This document shows, piece by piece, positions 1-7,685 of a stretch of DNA of 64,000 nucleotides. Both the position numbers and the translations under genes were made by a program. The number at the start of each line of letters is the position of its first letter. Positions within the stretch are counted from its first letter, which is position 1. The notes below the pieces were generated by a model. The model had not been told where the DNA came from and searched no databases. It worked only from the letters and a program-made list of their open reading frames with translations. The DNA is taken from assembly GCA_910587005.1 (NCBI GenBank), contig CAJULB010000002.1, positions 62,001 through 126,000 on the forward strand, given 5' to 3'. This stretch comes from an uncultured Christensenellaceae bacterium (GTDB lineage: Bacteria > Bacillota > Clostridia > Christensenellales > Borkfalkiaceae).

Positions 1-421
1 CGCTGCGGGCGTCCTCGGCTGTCTGTTTAATTGCTGCCGCTTTGAGCGCCGCGTCCGCTTGTGCTGCCTGCCATGCTTCGTAGGTTCCCGCCGCCTGATT
101 CTCGAAGAAGGCGTGGAGATAGAGCAGGCCGACCTTTTCCGTCAGTTTGATGAATTTCTTCAGGAGCTTTGCGTCCATTTTGAAGCGGAGCGAGCTCTGC
201 ACCTTTGTTGTAGTTCCGAACGCGATCTGGATGCTTCCGATCTCACCGTTCTCGTCGACGTTGTAGTTCTCACTGTCGAACAGGCTGCGCTGCGCCTTCG
301 GTTTGAATACCGCGACGAGCGGGTAGACGTTTGTCAGAAACTCGACGTCGAACGTCGTCTCTTTGGCGCAGAAGTTTTTCATGTCTGCGAGGGCTGCCTT
401 GTATTCTTCGTTTGCTATCAT
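1..421 (-). CDS. Hypothetical phage protein, cut by the window edge
   Basis: The reading frame runs off the left edge with no stop, so only the N-terminal 140 residues are visible. The start ATG at 421 overlaps the stop of the upstream gene (ATGA), the coupling seen through this operon. The protein is mixed charged and hydrophobic, and its visible end is alanine-rich (about residues 115-140). I recognise no domain. It is the most distal visible gene of the leftward early operon, downstream of the methyltransferases, so a role in phage DNA metabolism is only a guess. Confidence 0.7.
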   Translation of the reverse strand, partial: MIANEEYKAALADMKNFCAKETTFDVEFLTNVYPLVAVFKPKAQRSLFDSENYNVDENGEIGSIQIAFGTTTKVQSSLRFKMDAKLLKKFIKLTEKVGLLYLHAFFENQAAGTYEAWQAAQADAALKAAAIKQTAEDARS

Positions 422-954
422 TGCTTTTTGTCTCCTTTGTTGGTGGTTTCGGTTTGCTGGTAGCGTTCCGCATGCTCGCGGGCTTTTTTTGCTTCGTCGA
501 GATAGTATTGCTCGAGCGTTCCGTGGTACCTGATAGCCCAGAGCTCCTCGTATTCGTCCCACGCATGGCGAAGCTCGTGCTCGCGTTCGTGGAGGCTTTT
601 CGGGTCGTCCGATAAAAGCGTGTAGGCGTTGATCATGTCGGAGTAGCAGCCGCTGTTGATTCTGCTCTTAAAGCAGGCCCACATTGTCATCGCGCCGCGG
701 GATCTGCTGGAGCATATCGACAGGACGCGGTCGCCGTACTTTTTGAGGATCTCGTCGAGCTCCTCGGCGTTGACTTTTCTGTATTTGCCTAAGGCGTGGA
801 TCTTGCCGCGGTTCATAAGTGCGTAGACGATTTCGTCGACAGTCATCTCTTTGTCCCCGAGGACTTCGAGGATGAGGGTGCCGCGTTTGCTGGTTTCCGG
901 CTTGATAGCTTCGTAGCTTTCGCGGCGAGTGCTTTCGGTGGTTTCGTTGTTCAT
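418..954 (-). CDS. Hypothetical phage protein, 178 aa
   Basis: The frame is intact, with an AGGAGG-type site a few bases before the ATG. The protein is hydrophilic and soluble. Residues 25-75 read like a small winged-helix or HTH-like unit (ILEVLGDKEMTVDEIVYALM, then a basic segment). The C-terminal third is helical and highly charged with many E, R and H residues. No family is recognised. It lies between an MT-A70 methyltransferase and the truncated gene at the window edge and overlaps the latter by 4 bases. Confidence 0.7.
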   Translation of the reverse strand: MNNETTESTRRESYEAIKPETSKRGTLILEVLGDKEMTVDEIVYALMNRGKIHALGKYRKVNAEELDEILKKYGDRVLSICSSRSRGAMTMWACFKSRINSGCYSDMINAYTLLSDDPKSLHEREHELRHAWDEYEELWAIRYHGTLEQYYLDEAKKAREHAERYQQTETTNKGDKKQ

Positions 955-970
955 GGAAGTTCCTCCTGTT

Positions 971-1537
971 TTAGTTTTCGCTGTTGCTTTGCGGGGCTTC
1001 GTTGCCCCAGCAGTCCCAGCCGGGCGCCGACTGACGAGCGAACAGCTCGATCCTCGGAACGTCTCCGACCAGTTTGACGATGCGCTCGCGGACTTCGTCT
1101 GGTTTCTGGCTGTGTCTCTGCACCGGTGTCATAACGACGCTGTGGACGGCAGCGCTGACGCGCTTCGGTTTGCCTTTAATTGCGAGCAGGCAGATCTCCG
1201 AGTTGCTTCTCGTCCAGTTTCCGAGCCCCCAGAACAGCCCGGCGCCGCTTTTGTTTTGTTTGACCCAGTTGAAGGCGATCGTTTTGTACTTGAAGCCCCA
1301 CGCTTCGATGAGGTCGAGGGCTTCGCGCAGCATCGGGAACGTGGCCCACAAAAACAGGGCGCAGTCGTCAGCTGCTAAGCACCCCCCCCCCCCGTGGCCG
1401 ACGGGCATCTGTTTGAGCTCGTCGATCGTCATTGTGCCGTAGTGTTTGTCGGCAGCGGCGCGGGTGGCCTTGTTCTGATAGCCCCATGGTGGGTCGACGT
1501 AGATGACGTTGTACTTTTTAGCGGGGAAGGGGATCAT
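971..1537 (-). CDS. MT-A70 family adenine methyltransferase, copy 1 (poly-G tract)
   Basis: The 188-aa protein carries the MT-A70 signature DPPW near residue 16 (VIYVDPPWGY), the ALFLWATFPM segment, a YKTIAFNWVK strand and the C-terminal WDCWGNE. MT-A70 enzymes transfer a methyl group from S-adenosylmethionine to the N6 of adenine; in phages they usually act on DNA, for example against host restriction. This is the first of three paralogues within 2.2 kb. It is unusual in having 12 consecutive G residues (coding strand) that encode four glycines, at a place where the third paralogue has NSITAGDG. Its start overlaps the stop of the gene behind it by ATGA. The target sequence cannot be deduced. 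Confidence 0.85.
   Translation of the reverse strand: MIPFPAKKYNVIYVDPPWGYQNKATRAAADKHYGTMTIDELKQMPVGHGGGGCLAADDCALFLWATFPMLREALDLIEAWGFKYKTIAFNWVKQNKSGAGLFWGLGNWTRSNSEICLLAIKGKPKRVSAAVHSVVMTPVQRHSQKPDEVRERIVKLVGDVPRIELFARQSAPGWDCWGNEAPQSNSEN
1382..1393 (-). repeat. Poly-G(12) homopolymer inside methyltransferase copy 1
   Basis: Twelve C residues on the plus strand read as GGG GGG GGG GGG in the methyltransferase coding strand. The tract is in frame here. Any change that is not a multiple of three would truncate the protein after about 50 residues. Such tracts are classic slipped-strand phase-variation sites, but they are also prone to sequencing error. Confidence 0.85.
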
Positions 1538-1968
1538 GTGTCTGCCTCCTCGGTTTGCGCGTTGATTTCGTTCAGGATCCTCCAGACGTCGCAGGCCTTG
1601 TTGTCGGTTGCGCGGGCTTGTTCTCGGAGATCCTTCGCGTTCTGGCTGAGCTCATCGTAGTAGTGGGCGAGCGCGACGTGTACCAACGGGACGTCCTCGC
1701 GCTGTATGAGGACGGCGGGCGTCTGCTCAGCGTCTTTCAGTTCCGCGTCCGAAGTGGGAGCGGTTTCTGGTACCGCAGTTGTTTCCGCCACCTCGCCGGG
1801 CTTTCTTCTTTTCCTCGGAAGGGTGCGAGCGTCGATTCCGCCCTTGATAAGCTCGGCGCGTATGTCGTCGGGGGTGCAGAGGTTCATGTCTGCGAGGATG
1901 TTGATCTGGTTCTTTTTGTCGGCGTCTTCTTTGTACATCCGCACGATCTCGTTTGTTGTCATTTCCAT
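1534..1968 (-). CDS. Hypothetical phage protein between two methyltransferases
   Basis: I place the start at the ATG at 1968 (protein begins MEMTTNEIV), because GGAG lies 8 bases upstream. Longer starts have no ribosome site and overlap the next methyltransferase gene. The product is about 144 residues. The N-terminal half is helical with charged clusters, the middle is a low-complexity stretch rich in A, E, P and T, and the C-terminus is helical and acidic. No domain is recognised. The gene interrupts the row of three MT-A70 paralogues and overlaps copy 1 by ATGA. It could be a specificity or accessory partner, but this rests on position only. Confidence 0.7.
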   Translation of the reverse strand: MEMTTNEIVRMYKEDADKKNQINILADMNLCTPDDIRAELIKGGIDARTLPRKRRKPGEVAETTAVPETAPTSDAELKDAEQTPAVLIQREDVPLVHVALAHYYDELSQNAKDLREQARATDNKACDVWRILNEINAQTEEADT

Positions 1969-1987
1969 GGCGTTGTCTCCTTTTGGT

Positions 1988-2539
1988 TTATTCGGTATTT
2001 TGCGGGGCCTCGTTGCCCCAGCAGTCCCAGCCGTCCGCTGCCTGACGTGCAAACAGCTCGATCCTCGGAAGGTCGCCCATGAGCTGGACGATCCTGTCGC
2101 GGACTTCGGCCGGCTTTTCGCTATGCCGCCCGCGCGGCGCTTCGACGATTTGTCGGACGCTTTTGCTTATGCGGTGCGGGTGGCCCTTCGTAGCGAGGAG
2201 GCAGAGCTCCGCGTTGCCTTGCACCCACCGGCCCAGACCAGCGAACACCCCCCCCCGTTTGGGATTCTGCTTCACCCAGCAGAAGGCGCAGGTCTTATAC
2301 TTGAAGCCCCACGCGCGGATCGTGTCGAGCGCTTCCTGCAGTTTCGGCATTGTCGCCCACATGAACAGGATGCAGTCCTTCGCGGTGATTTCCTTGAGGG
2401 GCAGGGCGTTTATTTCGTCCTGCGTCATTGTGTCGTAGGGCATGGCGCCCATCTTTGCATTGCCGCCGAGCGTGTCGTTGTACGACCACGGAGGGTCGGC
2501 GTAGATTATTTCGTATTTTTTCTTCGGGAACGGGATCAT
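1988..2539 (-). CDS. MT-A70 family adenine methyltransferase, copy 2
   Basis: 183 residues with DPPW (YADPPWSYND), CILFMWATMPKL, YKTCAFCWVKQN, RHSEKPAEVRDRI and the terminal GWDCWGNEAPQ. It is the same family as copies 1 and 3 and is expected to make N6-methyladenine. It differs from them most around residues 28-45, between the DPPW motif and the FMWAT strand, where substrate recognition may lie. A run of nine G residues (coding strand, 2248-2256) encodes the RGG of the segment after KQN. The start ATG overlaps the stop of the upstream copy 3 by 4 bases, so the two are probably translationally coupled. Confidence 0.85.
   Translation of the reverse strand: MIPFPKKKYEIIYADPPWSYNDTLGGNAKMGAMPYDTMTQDEINALPLKEITAKDCILFMWATMPKLQEALDTIRAWGFKYKTCAFCWVKQNPKRGGVFAGLGRWVQGNAELCLLATKGHPHRISKSVRQIVEAPRGRHSEKPAEVRDRIVQLMGDLPRIELFARQAADGWDCWGNEAPQNTE
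2248..2256 (-). repeat. Poly-G(9) homopolymer inside methyltransferase copy 2
   Basis: Nine consecutive C on the plus strand, read as G in the gene. It is in frame in this assembly. It sits at a different place in the protein from the G12 tract of copy 1. Confidence 0.8.
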
Positions 2540-3114
2540 GTCGTTTCTCCTTGTTGTGGTTGTATTTGCGGGACTTCATTTCCCCAGCAGTCCCAGCCGG
2601 GCGTGGTTTCTCTGGCGAACAACTCGATCCTCGGAAGGTCCCCGAACAGTTCAACGATGCGGTCGCGGGTTTCCGCCGGCTTTTTGCTGTGCCGTTCTAT
2701 GTGGCTTATAATCACGGACGAGACGGATCTGGACTTGCGTTCCAGAACTCGGCCGCGGGTGGCAAGCAGACAGATCTCCGCGTTTGACCGGGTATAGTAG
2801 CCCATGCCTTTGAAAATTCCGTCGCTGTTCTTGTTTTGCTTCACCCAGCAGAAGGCGATCGTCTTATACTCGAAGCCCCACGCTTCGATCAGCTCAAGCG
2901 CTTCCCGGAGCATCGGGAACGTGGCCCACATAAACAGCGCGCAGCCGTCTCCGGCGGTGATAGAGTTCACCGGCATCTGTTTGAGGTCGTCGAGCGTCAT
3001 GCAGCTGTAGTGCTTGTCGGCGCTGCGTTCTTTTCCTTTTTCCGACCAAACGCGGAACGCCCACGGCGGGTCGGCATAGATGACGTTGTACTTTTTGGCC
3101 GGGAAGGGGATCAC
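2536..3114 (-). CDS. MT-A70 family adenine methyltransferase, copy 3
   Basis: The start is a GTG at 3114: it has GGAGG 6 bases upstream, gives the family N-terminus (VIPFPAKKYNVIYADPPW) and forms a GTGA overlap with the stop of the RecU-like gene. The product is 192 residues. It has DPPW, CALFMWATFPML, YKTIAFCWVKQN, a slightly longer loop (KGRVLERKSRS region) and the terminal GWDCWGNEVPQ. Copies 1 and 3 share long identical stretches such as MLREALELIEAWGF-like helices, so they look like a recent duplication relative to copy 2. The predicted activity is N6-adenine methylation of DNA. No homopolymer tract is present in this copy. Confidence 0.85.
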   Translation of the reverse strand: MIPFPAKKYNVIYADPPWAFRVWSEKGKERSADKHYSCMTLDDLKQMPVNSITAGDGCALFMWATFPMLREALELIEAWGFEYKTIAFCWVKQNKNSDGIFKGMGYYTRSNAEICLLATRGRVLERKSRSVSSVIISHIERHSKKPAETRDRIVELFGDLPRIELFARETTPGWDCWGNEVPQIQPQQGETT

Positions 3115-3662
3115 GTTGCGCCTCCTTCCGGGCTCGGGCTTGCGATCCCGTAGAGGAGTTTCAGAACGCCGGCAACGCAGGGGATCCTGTACTGCGCAAC
3201 ATCGGCCTCTTTGACGTACTGTCGGCCGTATATTGCCTTCATGTTCTCCCAGACGTTCCACGGGACCCTGTAGAAGTTCTGGACGCCGAAGCAGAGGAGA
3301 ACGAAGCAGAGCGCCCCGAGCTTCTCATGTTCGCGCAGGTCGTCCATCTGTTTGTCCGTCAACCGTGAGCGCTCGAAGCGGTCCGTGTCGGTTTGCTTTG
3401 CCTCGAAGCGTACCGCGCGGCCGCCTTGCATTGTCCCGCAAAAGTCGACCTGCGCCTTCTTTGTGTAGCAGGCGAGGAACTGGCCTTTCTTGTTCGGTTT
3501 TTGCAGCGGTTTCATGGGTTCCGGCGTTTTGTCTGCCTTCAGGATCCCGCGAGCTTCGTGCCAGTCAAGCGACGAGGCAATGATCTCCTCAAACATTTCA
3601 CCCGCTTCTCTGGAACGCTGGCCGCGCGTCATACGCTTGTATTCTTCGAGCGTCATGTTCAT
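3111..3662 (-). CDS. RecU-like Holliday junction resolvase (phage)
   Basis: 183 residues. The centre carries the RecU nuclease pattern: VDFCG, then GRAVRFEAKQT with the catalytic E-x-K, then a spaced F....LTDKQMDDLREHEKLG helix and the hydrophobic CFVLLCF strand. RecU enzymes resolve Holliday junctions. Phage homologues are normally encoded near SSB, the annealing protein and the helicase loader, exactly as here. The gene overlaps the methyltransferase downstream by GTGA and is itself overlapped by the gene upstream (ATGA). Another PD-(D/E)XK nuclease family is possible, but the spacing fits RecU best. Confidence 0.75.
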   Translation of the reverse strand: MNMTLEEYKRMTRGQRSREAGEMFEEIIASSLDWHEARGILKADKTPEPMKPLQKPNKKGQFLACYTKKAQVDFCGTMQGGRAVRFEAKQTDTDRFERSRLTDKQMDDLREHEKLGALCFVLLCFGVQNFYRVPWNVWENMKAIYGRQYVKEADVAQYRIPCVAGVLKLLYGIASPSPEGGAT

Positions 3663-4138
3663 TTTTTGCCCCCTTCGGAGACAAGTGCGGCGCTCCTGAT
3701 TTTTTGGACGATCGGCGCGAAGGCGTTCGCGATTATATCGACCAGCGGCGAGAACGTCGAGACGAGGATGTCCTTGTATGCTGCGCGGGCTGCTTCGTTC
3801 ACTGCCGGCGCGGTTCCGGTTTTGAGCTCTCCGTCATAGACGCGGATGCCGTTCCGGACTGCCGTCGCGATTTCTGCCTGCATCCCTTTGCTGGGTTTAT
3901 CGAGCCCGAACACCCAGATCTCCGAACAGAGAAGGAGGAGCTGCTTGCCTGCTTCCAGACCCGCCGCCCGTTCCTTTTTGTCGTTGTCGTCGGCCCAGCG
4001 CGTGAAGTAGACGTGCGGGGCGATCGGTATGTAGCCGGCAGCGAAGGCGGCGGCGCAGTGCTCGAGCGCGTCCTTCGTGTTCTTTTCTACGTCGCCCCGG
4101 TAGGGCGAACAGATATAAACGAGTTTTTTGTTCTTCAT
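3659..4138 (-). CDS. DUF4406-like / nucleoside deoxyribosyltransferase-fold protein
   Basis: 159 residues beginning LVYICSPYRGD, with AAGYIPIAPHVYFTR in the middle and EIWVFGLDKPSKGMQAEI downstream. This combination (SPYRG, PIAPH, and a G-M-x-x-E-I helix) is typical of phage DUF4406 and related nucleoside 2-deoxyribosyltransferase-fold proteins, which may process nucleotides. The C-terminal 50 residues are extra and probably helical. There is a good AAGGAG site. It overlaps the RecU-like gene by 4 bases. The enzymatic activity is inferred from the fold only. Confidence 0.65.
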   Translation of the reverse strand: MKNKKLVYICSPYRGDVEKNTKDALEHCAAAFAAGYIPIAPHVYFTRWADDNDKKERAAGLEAGKQLLLLCSEIWVFGLDKPSKGMQAEIATAVRNGIRVYDGELKTGTAPAVNEAARAAYKDILVSTFSPLVDIIANAFAPIVQKIRSAALVSEGGKK

Positions 4139-4148
4139 GGTTGTCTCC

Positions 4149-5105
4149 TTATTTGCTCCGCCAGCTGTTGCCGGTTGTTACGATCGCCGCACACATTTCG
4201 CGGAGACGGTCGATGGTCGCGTCCGCAGTTGTGTCGTCGTTTGTCTCTTTCGGTGTGAGGCGGCGGAGCAGTTCCGCCTCCGAGTAGTTCGTTGTGATTA
4301 TGGTCGGCATGAGTGCCTCGTAGCGGGCGTTGATGATCGCGTAGATTCGCGAGATCGCCCACTCGGTCGCTTGTTCTTTTCCGAGGTCGTCGACTATGAG
4401 AAGTGAGACGTCGGTGTATGCGTCCAGAATGTCGGCCGCGTCGTACCCACCGCCGAAGCGCTGGCGCGTGTTTGTGTAGGTGGACTTGATTCGCTCGAGC
4501 AGGTCGATCATCGTCATACAGATAACGGGGATCCCTTGGTTCATGAGCTTGTTCGCGATCGCCGCGACGAGGTGGGTCTTGCCCGTTCCTTTCGGGCCCG
4601 TTATGAACAGCCCGTTCCTGCCGGGGTTCGGGTGCTCTTTCGTCGGGAGCTTTTCCCTGAAGGTGTCCGCGTACTTTTGGCAGAGGAGGGCGGCTTTTTG
4701 GTTTTCGTCCGTGAGCTCGAACGTCTCGAAGGTTCTCAGACGGAAGCGGGCGCCGATTCCGCTCTGGCCGACGATCTTCCTGACGCGCTCCTGTAGTTGG
4801 CGGTTGCGTTCAGCTTCTTCCTTGCGTTTTTTTTCGGCGAGGCGTTCAGCTTCTTCACGCTTCTCTTTTTCGATTGCCTTCTCGCAGGTGCATCTCTCGG
4901 CGCCGATCCAGTGGATCGTCGTCCCGAGCTCGAAGCCGTGAGCGTAGAGGGTGCGCCCGCAAAATTCGCACTTAACGGGCGGAGGCGGCGGGGCGGCCTT
5001 CGGGTATCTTTTGAGGCGTTCGGTTTCGTCTCCGAAGATCTCGTAGGGCTTACTCTGCCGCGTGGAAGCCTGTGACTGCGGGTTCTGCTTTTTTGCTTCG
5101 TCCAT
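4149..5105 (-). CDS. DnaC-like helicase loader ATPase
   Basis: AAA+ ATPase of about 318 residues. The Walker A motif GPKGTGKTHL is near the middle, Walker B is LLIVDDLGKE, and the IITTNYSEAELLRRL region is the sensor 1 and arginine area. The N-terminus holds a possible zinc ribbon (CEFCG, later CTCEKA) and a long charged coiled coil. Such proteins load the replicative helicase at the phage origin. I chose the ATG at 5105, because AGGAGG lies about 10 bases upstream; the GTG at 5117 would sit on that site. It overlaps the upstream replication gene by about 55 bases, which fits coupled expression. Confidence 0.85.
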   Translation of the reverse strand: MDEAKKQNPQSQASTRQSKPYEIFGDETERLKRYPKAAPPPPPVKCEFCGRTLYAHGFELGTTIHWIGAERCTCEKAIEKEKREEAERLAEKKRKEEAERNRQLQERVRKIVGQSGIGARFRLRTFETFELTDENQKAALLCQKYADTFREKLPTKEHPNPGRNGLFITGPKGTGKTHLVAAIANKLMNQGIPVICMTMIDLLERIKSTYTNTRQRFGGGYDAADILDAYTDVSLLIVDDLGKEQATEWAISRIYAIINARYEALMPTIITTNYSEAELLRRLTPKETNDDTTADATIDRLREMCAAIVTTGNSWRSK

Positions 5106-5880
5106 TTGCGGATGCACCTCCTTCGGGTTTTATTTCAAGCGGCTCATCTTCCCAGCGCTTCTGGTTGAGCCATGTCAGCGGGTTCGGTATGTAGAGCCCG
5201 TTCTCTTTCGTCCATTGTGGCGACTGCTTCTGGGTCCTGAGCGCTGTCATGATTTTCTCAAACAGCTCGGGCTTCGGTTTCAAACGCTTCCAGACGTCGG
5301 AGCATTTTGCTTTCCCGACCTTTTTCGGGTATTCCGCCCAGAACTCCGCGAACGTCTCCGCAGCCGTCGCAGACGGGGCGGGGTTGGTTTGGTTAGGTAC
5401 GGTATGTTCGGTAATGTTGGTTGTGTTTGGTTGGTTAGGTATGGTTGGTTGGTTATGTACGTTCGGAAGCCGTGCGCGTTCCGTTGGAGTTCCGTCGGAA
5501 GTCTGCGGAAGTTCGCCCGCGCGGCGCGCTTCTGCCGCTGCCGTGCGTTTTCTCTCTCGGTCTTTCGCGCGTTTTTCGAGCAGTTTGCCGGCGTATTCAT
5601 CCCAGTCGTGGAGCATGAGCCCCGCGTCTGTTTTGTCGATATATCCGCTGTCGATTAAAGCGTCGAGAAGCCGCTGAGGATCGCCGTCATATACAGCCGC
5701 GTCCGCTATGTCGACGGCCTCGTAACGGTCGAGACTTCCGTCCTGTGCGTAGTTGAGCGCCCACCACCAGATGAAGTGAAGGTACCCGACCGCAGTCGGA
5801 AGTTGAACATCAAGCAGCCGCGCCAGCTTCTTTGTTTTCGGGTGCTGTCCCAGCTCCTGATGGCTTTCGATCCATGCCAT
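5050..5880 (-). CDS. Phage replisome organiser (DnaD/DnaB-like)
   Basis: 276 residues. The N-terminus (MAWIESHQELGQHPKTKKLA, then YLHFIWWWALNYA) is the winged-helix start found in many phage replication initiators. The segment GLMLHDWDEYAGKLLEKR is diagnostic of phage replisome organisers. A low-complexity linker rich in N, P, Q and T (about residues 140-170) separates it from a C-terminal domain with EFWAEYPKKVGKAK and PNPLTWLNQKRWED, typical of the same family. It precedes the DnaC-like loader, the usual pair for recruiting host helicase to the phage origin. The T-rich linker DNA at 5385-5460 might be part of the origin; this is speculation. Confidence 0.75.
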   Translation of the reverse strand: MAWIESHQELGQHPKTKKLARLLDVQLPTAVGYLHFIWWWALNYAQDGSLDRYEAVDIADAAVYDGDPQRLLDALIDSGYIDKTDAGLMLHDWDEYAGKLLEKRAKDRERKRTAAAEARRAGELPQTSDGTPTERARLPNVHNQPTIPNQPNTTNITEHTVPNQTNPAPSATAAETFAEFWAEYPKKVGKAKCSDVWKRLKPKPELFEKIMTALRTQKQSPQWTKENGLYIPNPLTWLNQKRWEDEPLEIKPEGGASANGRSKKAEPAVTGFHAAE

Positions 5881-5901
5881 GTTTTTGCCTCCTTTTTCTC
5901 G

Positions 5902-6321
5902 TTAGAACGGGAGATCGCTGTCGTCGTCAAACGGCTGCAAGTGCGGCGTCTCCGGCGGTGCGTTGTCCTCGTTGGGTTGTTGGTTTCCGCCCGTGTCGGA
6001 CGGTCTGCTGTCTGTCAGATACACGCTCTGAACGCGAAGCTCGTGAGCTTTGCGCTCGTTCCCTTGGGCGTCAGTATATTTGCGATTTTTGGGTCTGCCC
6101 TCGACGATAATGAGGCGGCCCTTCTTGCAGTTTCGCGCTATAAACTCCGCCGTCCCGCGCCATGCGACGCACTCGACGAAGTCGGTCTCGCGTTCTCCGT
6201 CGCGGTTTGCGAAGTCCTCCTGTGAAGCGAGAGAGAAGGAGCAGACGCTCGTCCCGTTCGCTGTGGTTCTGAGTTCGGGGTCTGCCGTCAGGCGTCCCTC
6301 AGTGATTTGTTTATTGAGCAT
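5902..6321 (-). CDS. ssb: Single-stranded DNA-binding protein
   Basis: 139 residues with the OB-fold SSB pattern: LNKQITEGRLTADPELR, SFSLASQ, VECVAWRGTAEFI, KGRLIIVEGRPKNRKY and VQSVYL. The acidic tail ends DDDSDLPF, the conserved C-terminal hook that recruits replication and repair proteins. The linker is short. It sits between the putative annealing recombinase and the replisome organiser, a standard phage recombination and replication module. It has a GGGAGG site before the ATG. Confidence 0.95.
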   Translation of the reverse strand: MLNKQITEGRLTADPELRTTANGTSVCSFSLASQEDFANRDGERETDFVECVAWRGTAEFIARNCKKGRLIIVEGRPKNRKYTDAQGNERKAHELRVQSVYLTDSRPSDTGGNQQPNEDNAPPETPHLQPFDDDSDLPF

Positions 6322-6327
6322 GTCGTT

Positions 6328-7254
6328 TTACCTCCCGACCGGTTGACGGTTGTCGTCGTAGTATTTGCAGACGGCGTCGTATTCCTCGCGCGTCATGGTG
6401 TTGAGTTCCTTCTTGCCGTAGCGCTCGAGAACGTACTCGGCGACCTGCTCCTTCGTGCATCCCGCCGCCTCGGCTTTCTTGTAAAGTCGGTTGATTTGCG
6501 GATCGGAGAGCGGGCGAGGTTCCTGTTTTTCGGTCTGAGCGCCTGTCTGCGGCCTGTTTGCCTCGTTCTGGCCCGCGGCGGGTATTTCCCCGGCGTCGCC
6601 GCTTGCGTCATTCTGGGCGATTTGCGGGGCGTTGAAGCGGCAAGCGAAGAAGCTGACGAGGCAGTTCCGAAGGGCCGCCGCCCGGGCGTCCTTGACGTTC
6701 TTTGTGCTGGTTCCGACGGCGTGGAGGTGGGTGAGCTCGTAGTCGTCGGGGGTTTCAATGTTTCGGAGTTCAACGAGGAGCTCCGCCTCGTACACCCAGA
6801 GCGTCTGGTTTGACTTCGTCAGGTTGTACGTCCTGCAGTAAAGCGAGGAGCCGTTTGCGTCGTGCTGCGCTGCGGTTTCCGAGACAATTCTCCAGTCGAT
6901 GCCGTAGGTGTTCAGGTACGACAGCAGCGTCGCAGCCGCGTCCGCTGGTGTTATTTCCTCAACAGTTACCTCTGCCGGCTTGATTCCCGCAACGGGATCC
7001 TCGGCGATCGCCTTCTTGATTTCTTCCGCGGCCGCTTCCGTGAGGGGGATGCAGACGTGCGATAACGGGGCTGCGAGCCTTTTGATCTCGAGGATCTTCT
7101 CTGTCAGCGTTTGCGTTTTCTTGGGTTTGCGCTGCTTAGAGCCCGTGTTTTGCGTTTTCTGGGCCTTTCCCGTCGTGGCGTTCGTTCCCCCGTCCGTCGG
7201 CGTCTTGACCGTTTGTGTGCCGTTTTTCGGCGTATTTTGGGCGGATGCGCTCAT
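6328..7254 (-). CDS. Putative single-strand annealing recombinase (Erf-like)
   Basis: 308 residues. After a 45-residue disordered, K/Q/T-rich head comes a domain with YGIDWRIVSE, LWVYEAELLVEL and VKDARAAALRNCLVSFFACRF. The last element resembles the helix ending Erf-type annealing domains. The C-terminus LSDPQINRLYKKAEAAG, then VAEYVLERYGKKEL, is a small helical module often attached to phage Erf, RecT or Rad52-like proteins. The adjacent ssb and the RecU-like resolvase support a recombination role. I cannot rule out another recombination-associated family. Confidence 0.55.
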   Translation of the reverse strand: MSASAQNTPKNGTQTVKTPTDGGTNATTGKAQKTQNTGSKQRKPKKTQTLTEKILEIKRLAAPLSHVCIPLTEAAAEEIKKAIAEDPVAGIKPAEVTVEEITPADAAATLLSYLNTYGIDWRIVSETAAQHDANGSSLYCRTYNLTKSNQTLWVYEAELLVELRNIETPDDYELTHLHAVGTSTKNVKDARAAALRNCLVSFFACRFNAPQIAQNDASGDAGEIPAAGQNEANRPQTGAQTEKQEPRPLSDPQINRLYKKAEAAGCTKEQVAEYVLERYGKKELNTMTREEYDAVCKYYDDNRQPVGR

Positions 7255-7661
7255 TGTCTCGACCTCCCTCTGTAAATTTCGATGACTTCGGTGCTCGGGA
7301 AGGTGATTTTGATGAAGTTGTCGTCCGCTTCGAGGGTTGCCTCGCCGGGACCGATAACAACGACGCCGCTCGTGCCGTTGAGCTTGTCAACCGTCGGGGC
7401 GAGCTCGAGGGGGAGCAGGATGAAGCGGTTCGTCTCGACGTCGAACTTCTGGCCGTTGTTCGCTATGTAGGGACCGTGAATTATCGAGGAGCCGATGAAC
7501 GTCGCGGCGACCTCGTGGCCTGTGCCTTTGTCCTTAATCTTCCCGCCGCCCGTGTGGACGATCTGGGCGATGTCGTTCTTCAGTCTGTCGGGTGCGATCC
7601 GTTTCGCGTCTCCGATATAGAATCCGACGGCGCTCTTGATGGTTTCCTTGATTTTTTGCAT
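7251..7661 (-). CDS. Hypothetical phage protein, 136 aa
   Basis: Soluble protein rich in beta-strand residues (VVVIGPGEATLEADDNFIKITF, then EVIEIYRG). There is no recognised motif. Its start region overlaps nothing, but its stop overlaps the start of the putative annealing recombinase by ATGA, so it belongs to the same transcript. A function in recombination is suggested only by this coupling. Confidence 0.65.
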   Translation of the reverse strand: MQKIKETIKSAVGFYIGDAKRIAPDRLKNDIAQIVHTGGGKIKDKGTGHEVAATFIGSSIIHGPYIANNGQKFDVETNRFILLPLELAPTVDKLNGTSGVVVIGPGEATLEADDNFIKITFPSTEVIEIYRGRSRQ

Positions 7662-7685
7662 TTTGTGTTTGCCTCCTTTTGGCTT

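Noticed and set aside
3115..3261. Longer N-terminus for methyltransferase copy 3
   Set aside because: The extra residues overlap the RecU-like gene and have no family similarity; GTG 3114 has an ideal ribosome site.
5385..5460. TTGGTTAGGTA-type tandem repeats as a CRISPR or iteron array
   Set aside because: They lie inside the replisome organiser and encode its N/P/T-rich linker; units are too short and irregular for CRISPR. A phage origin here stays possible but unsupported.
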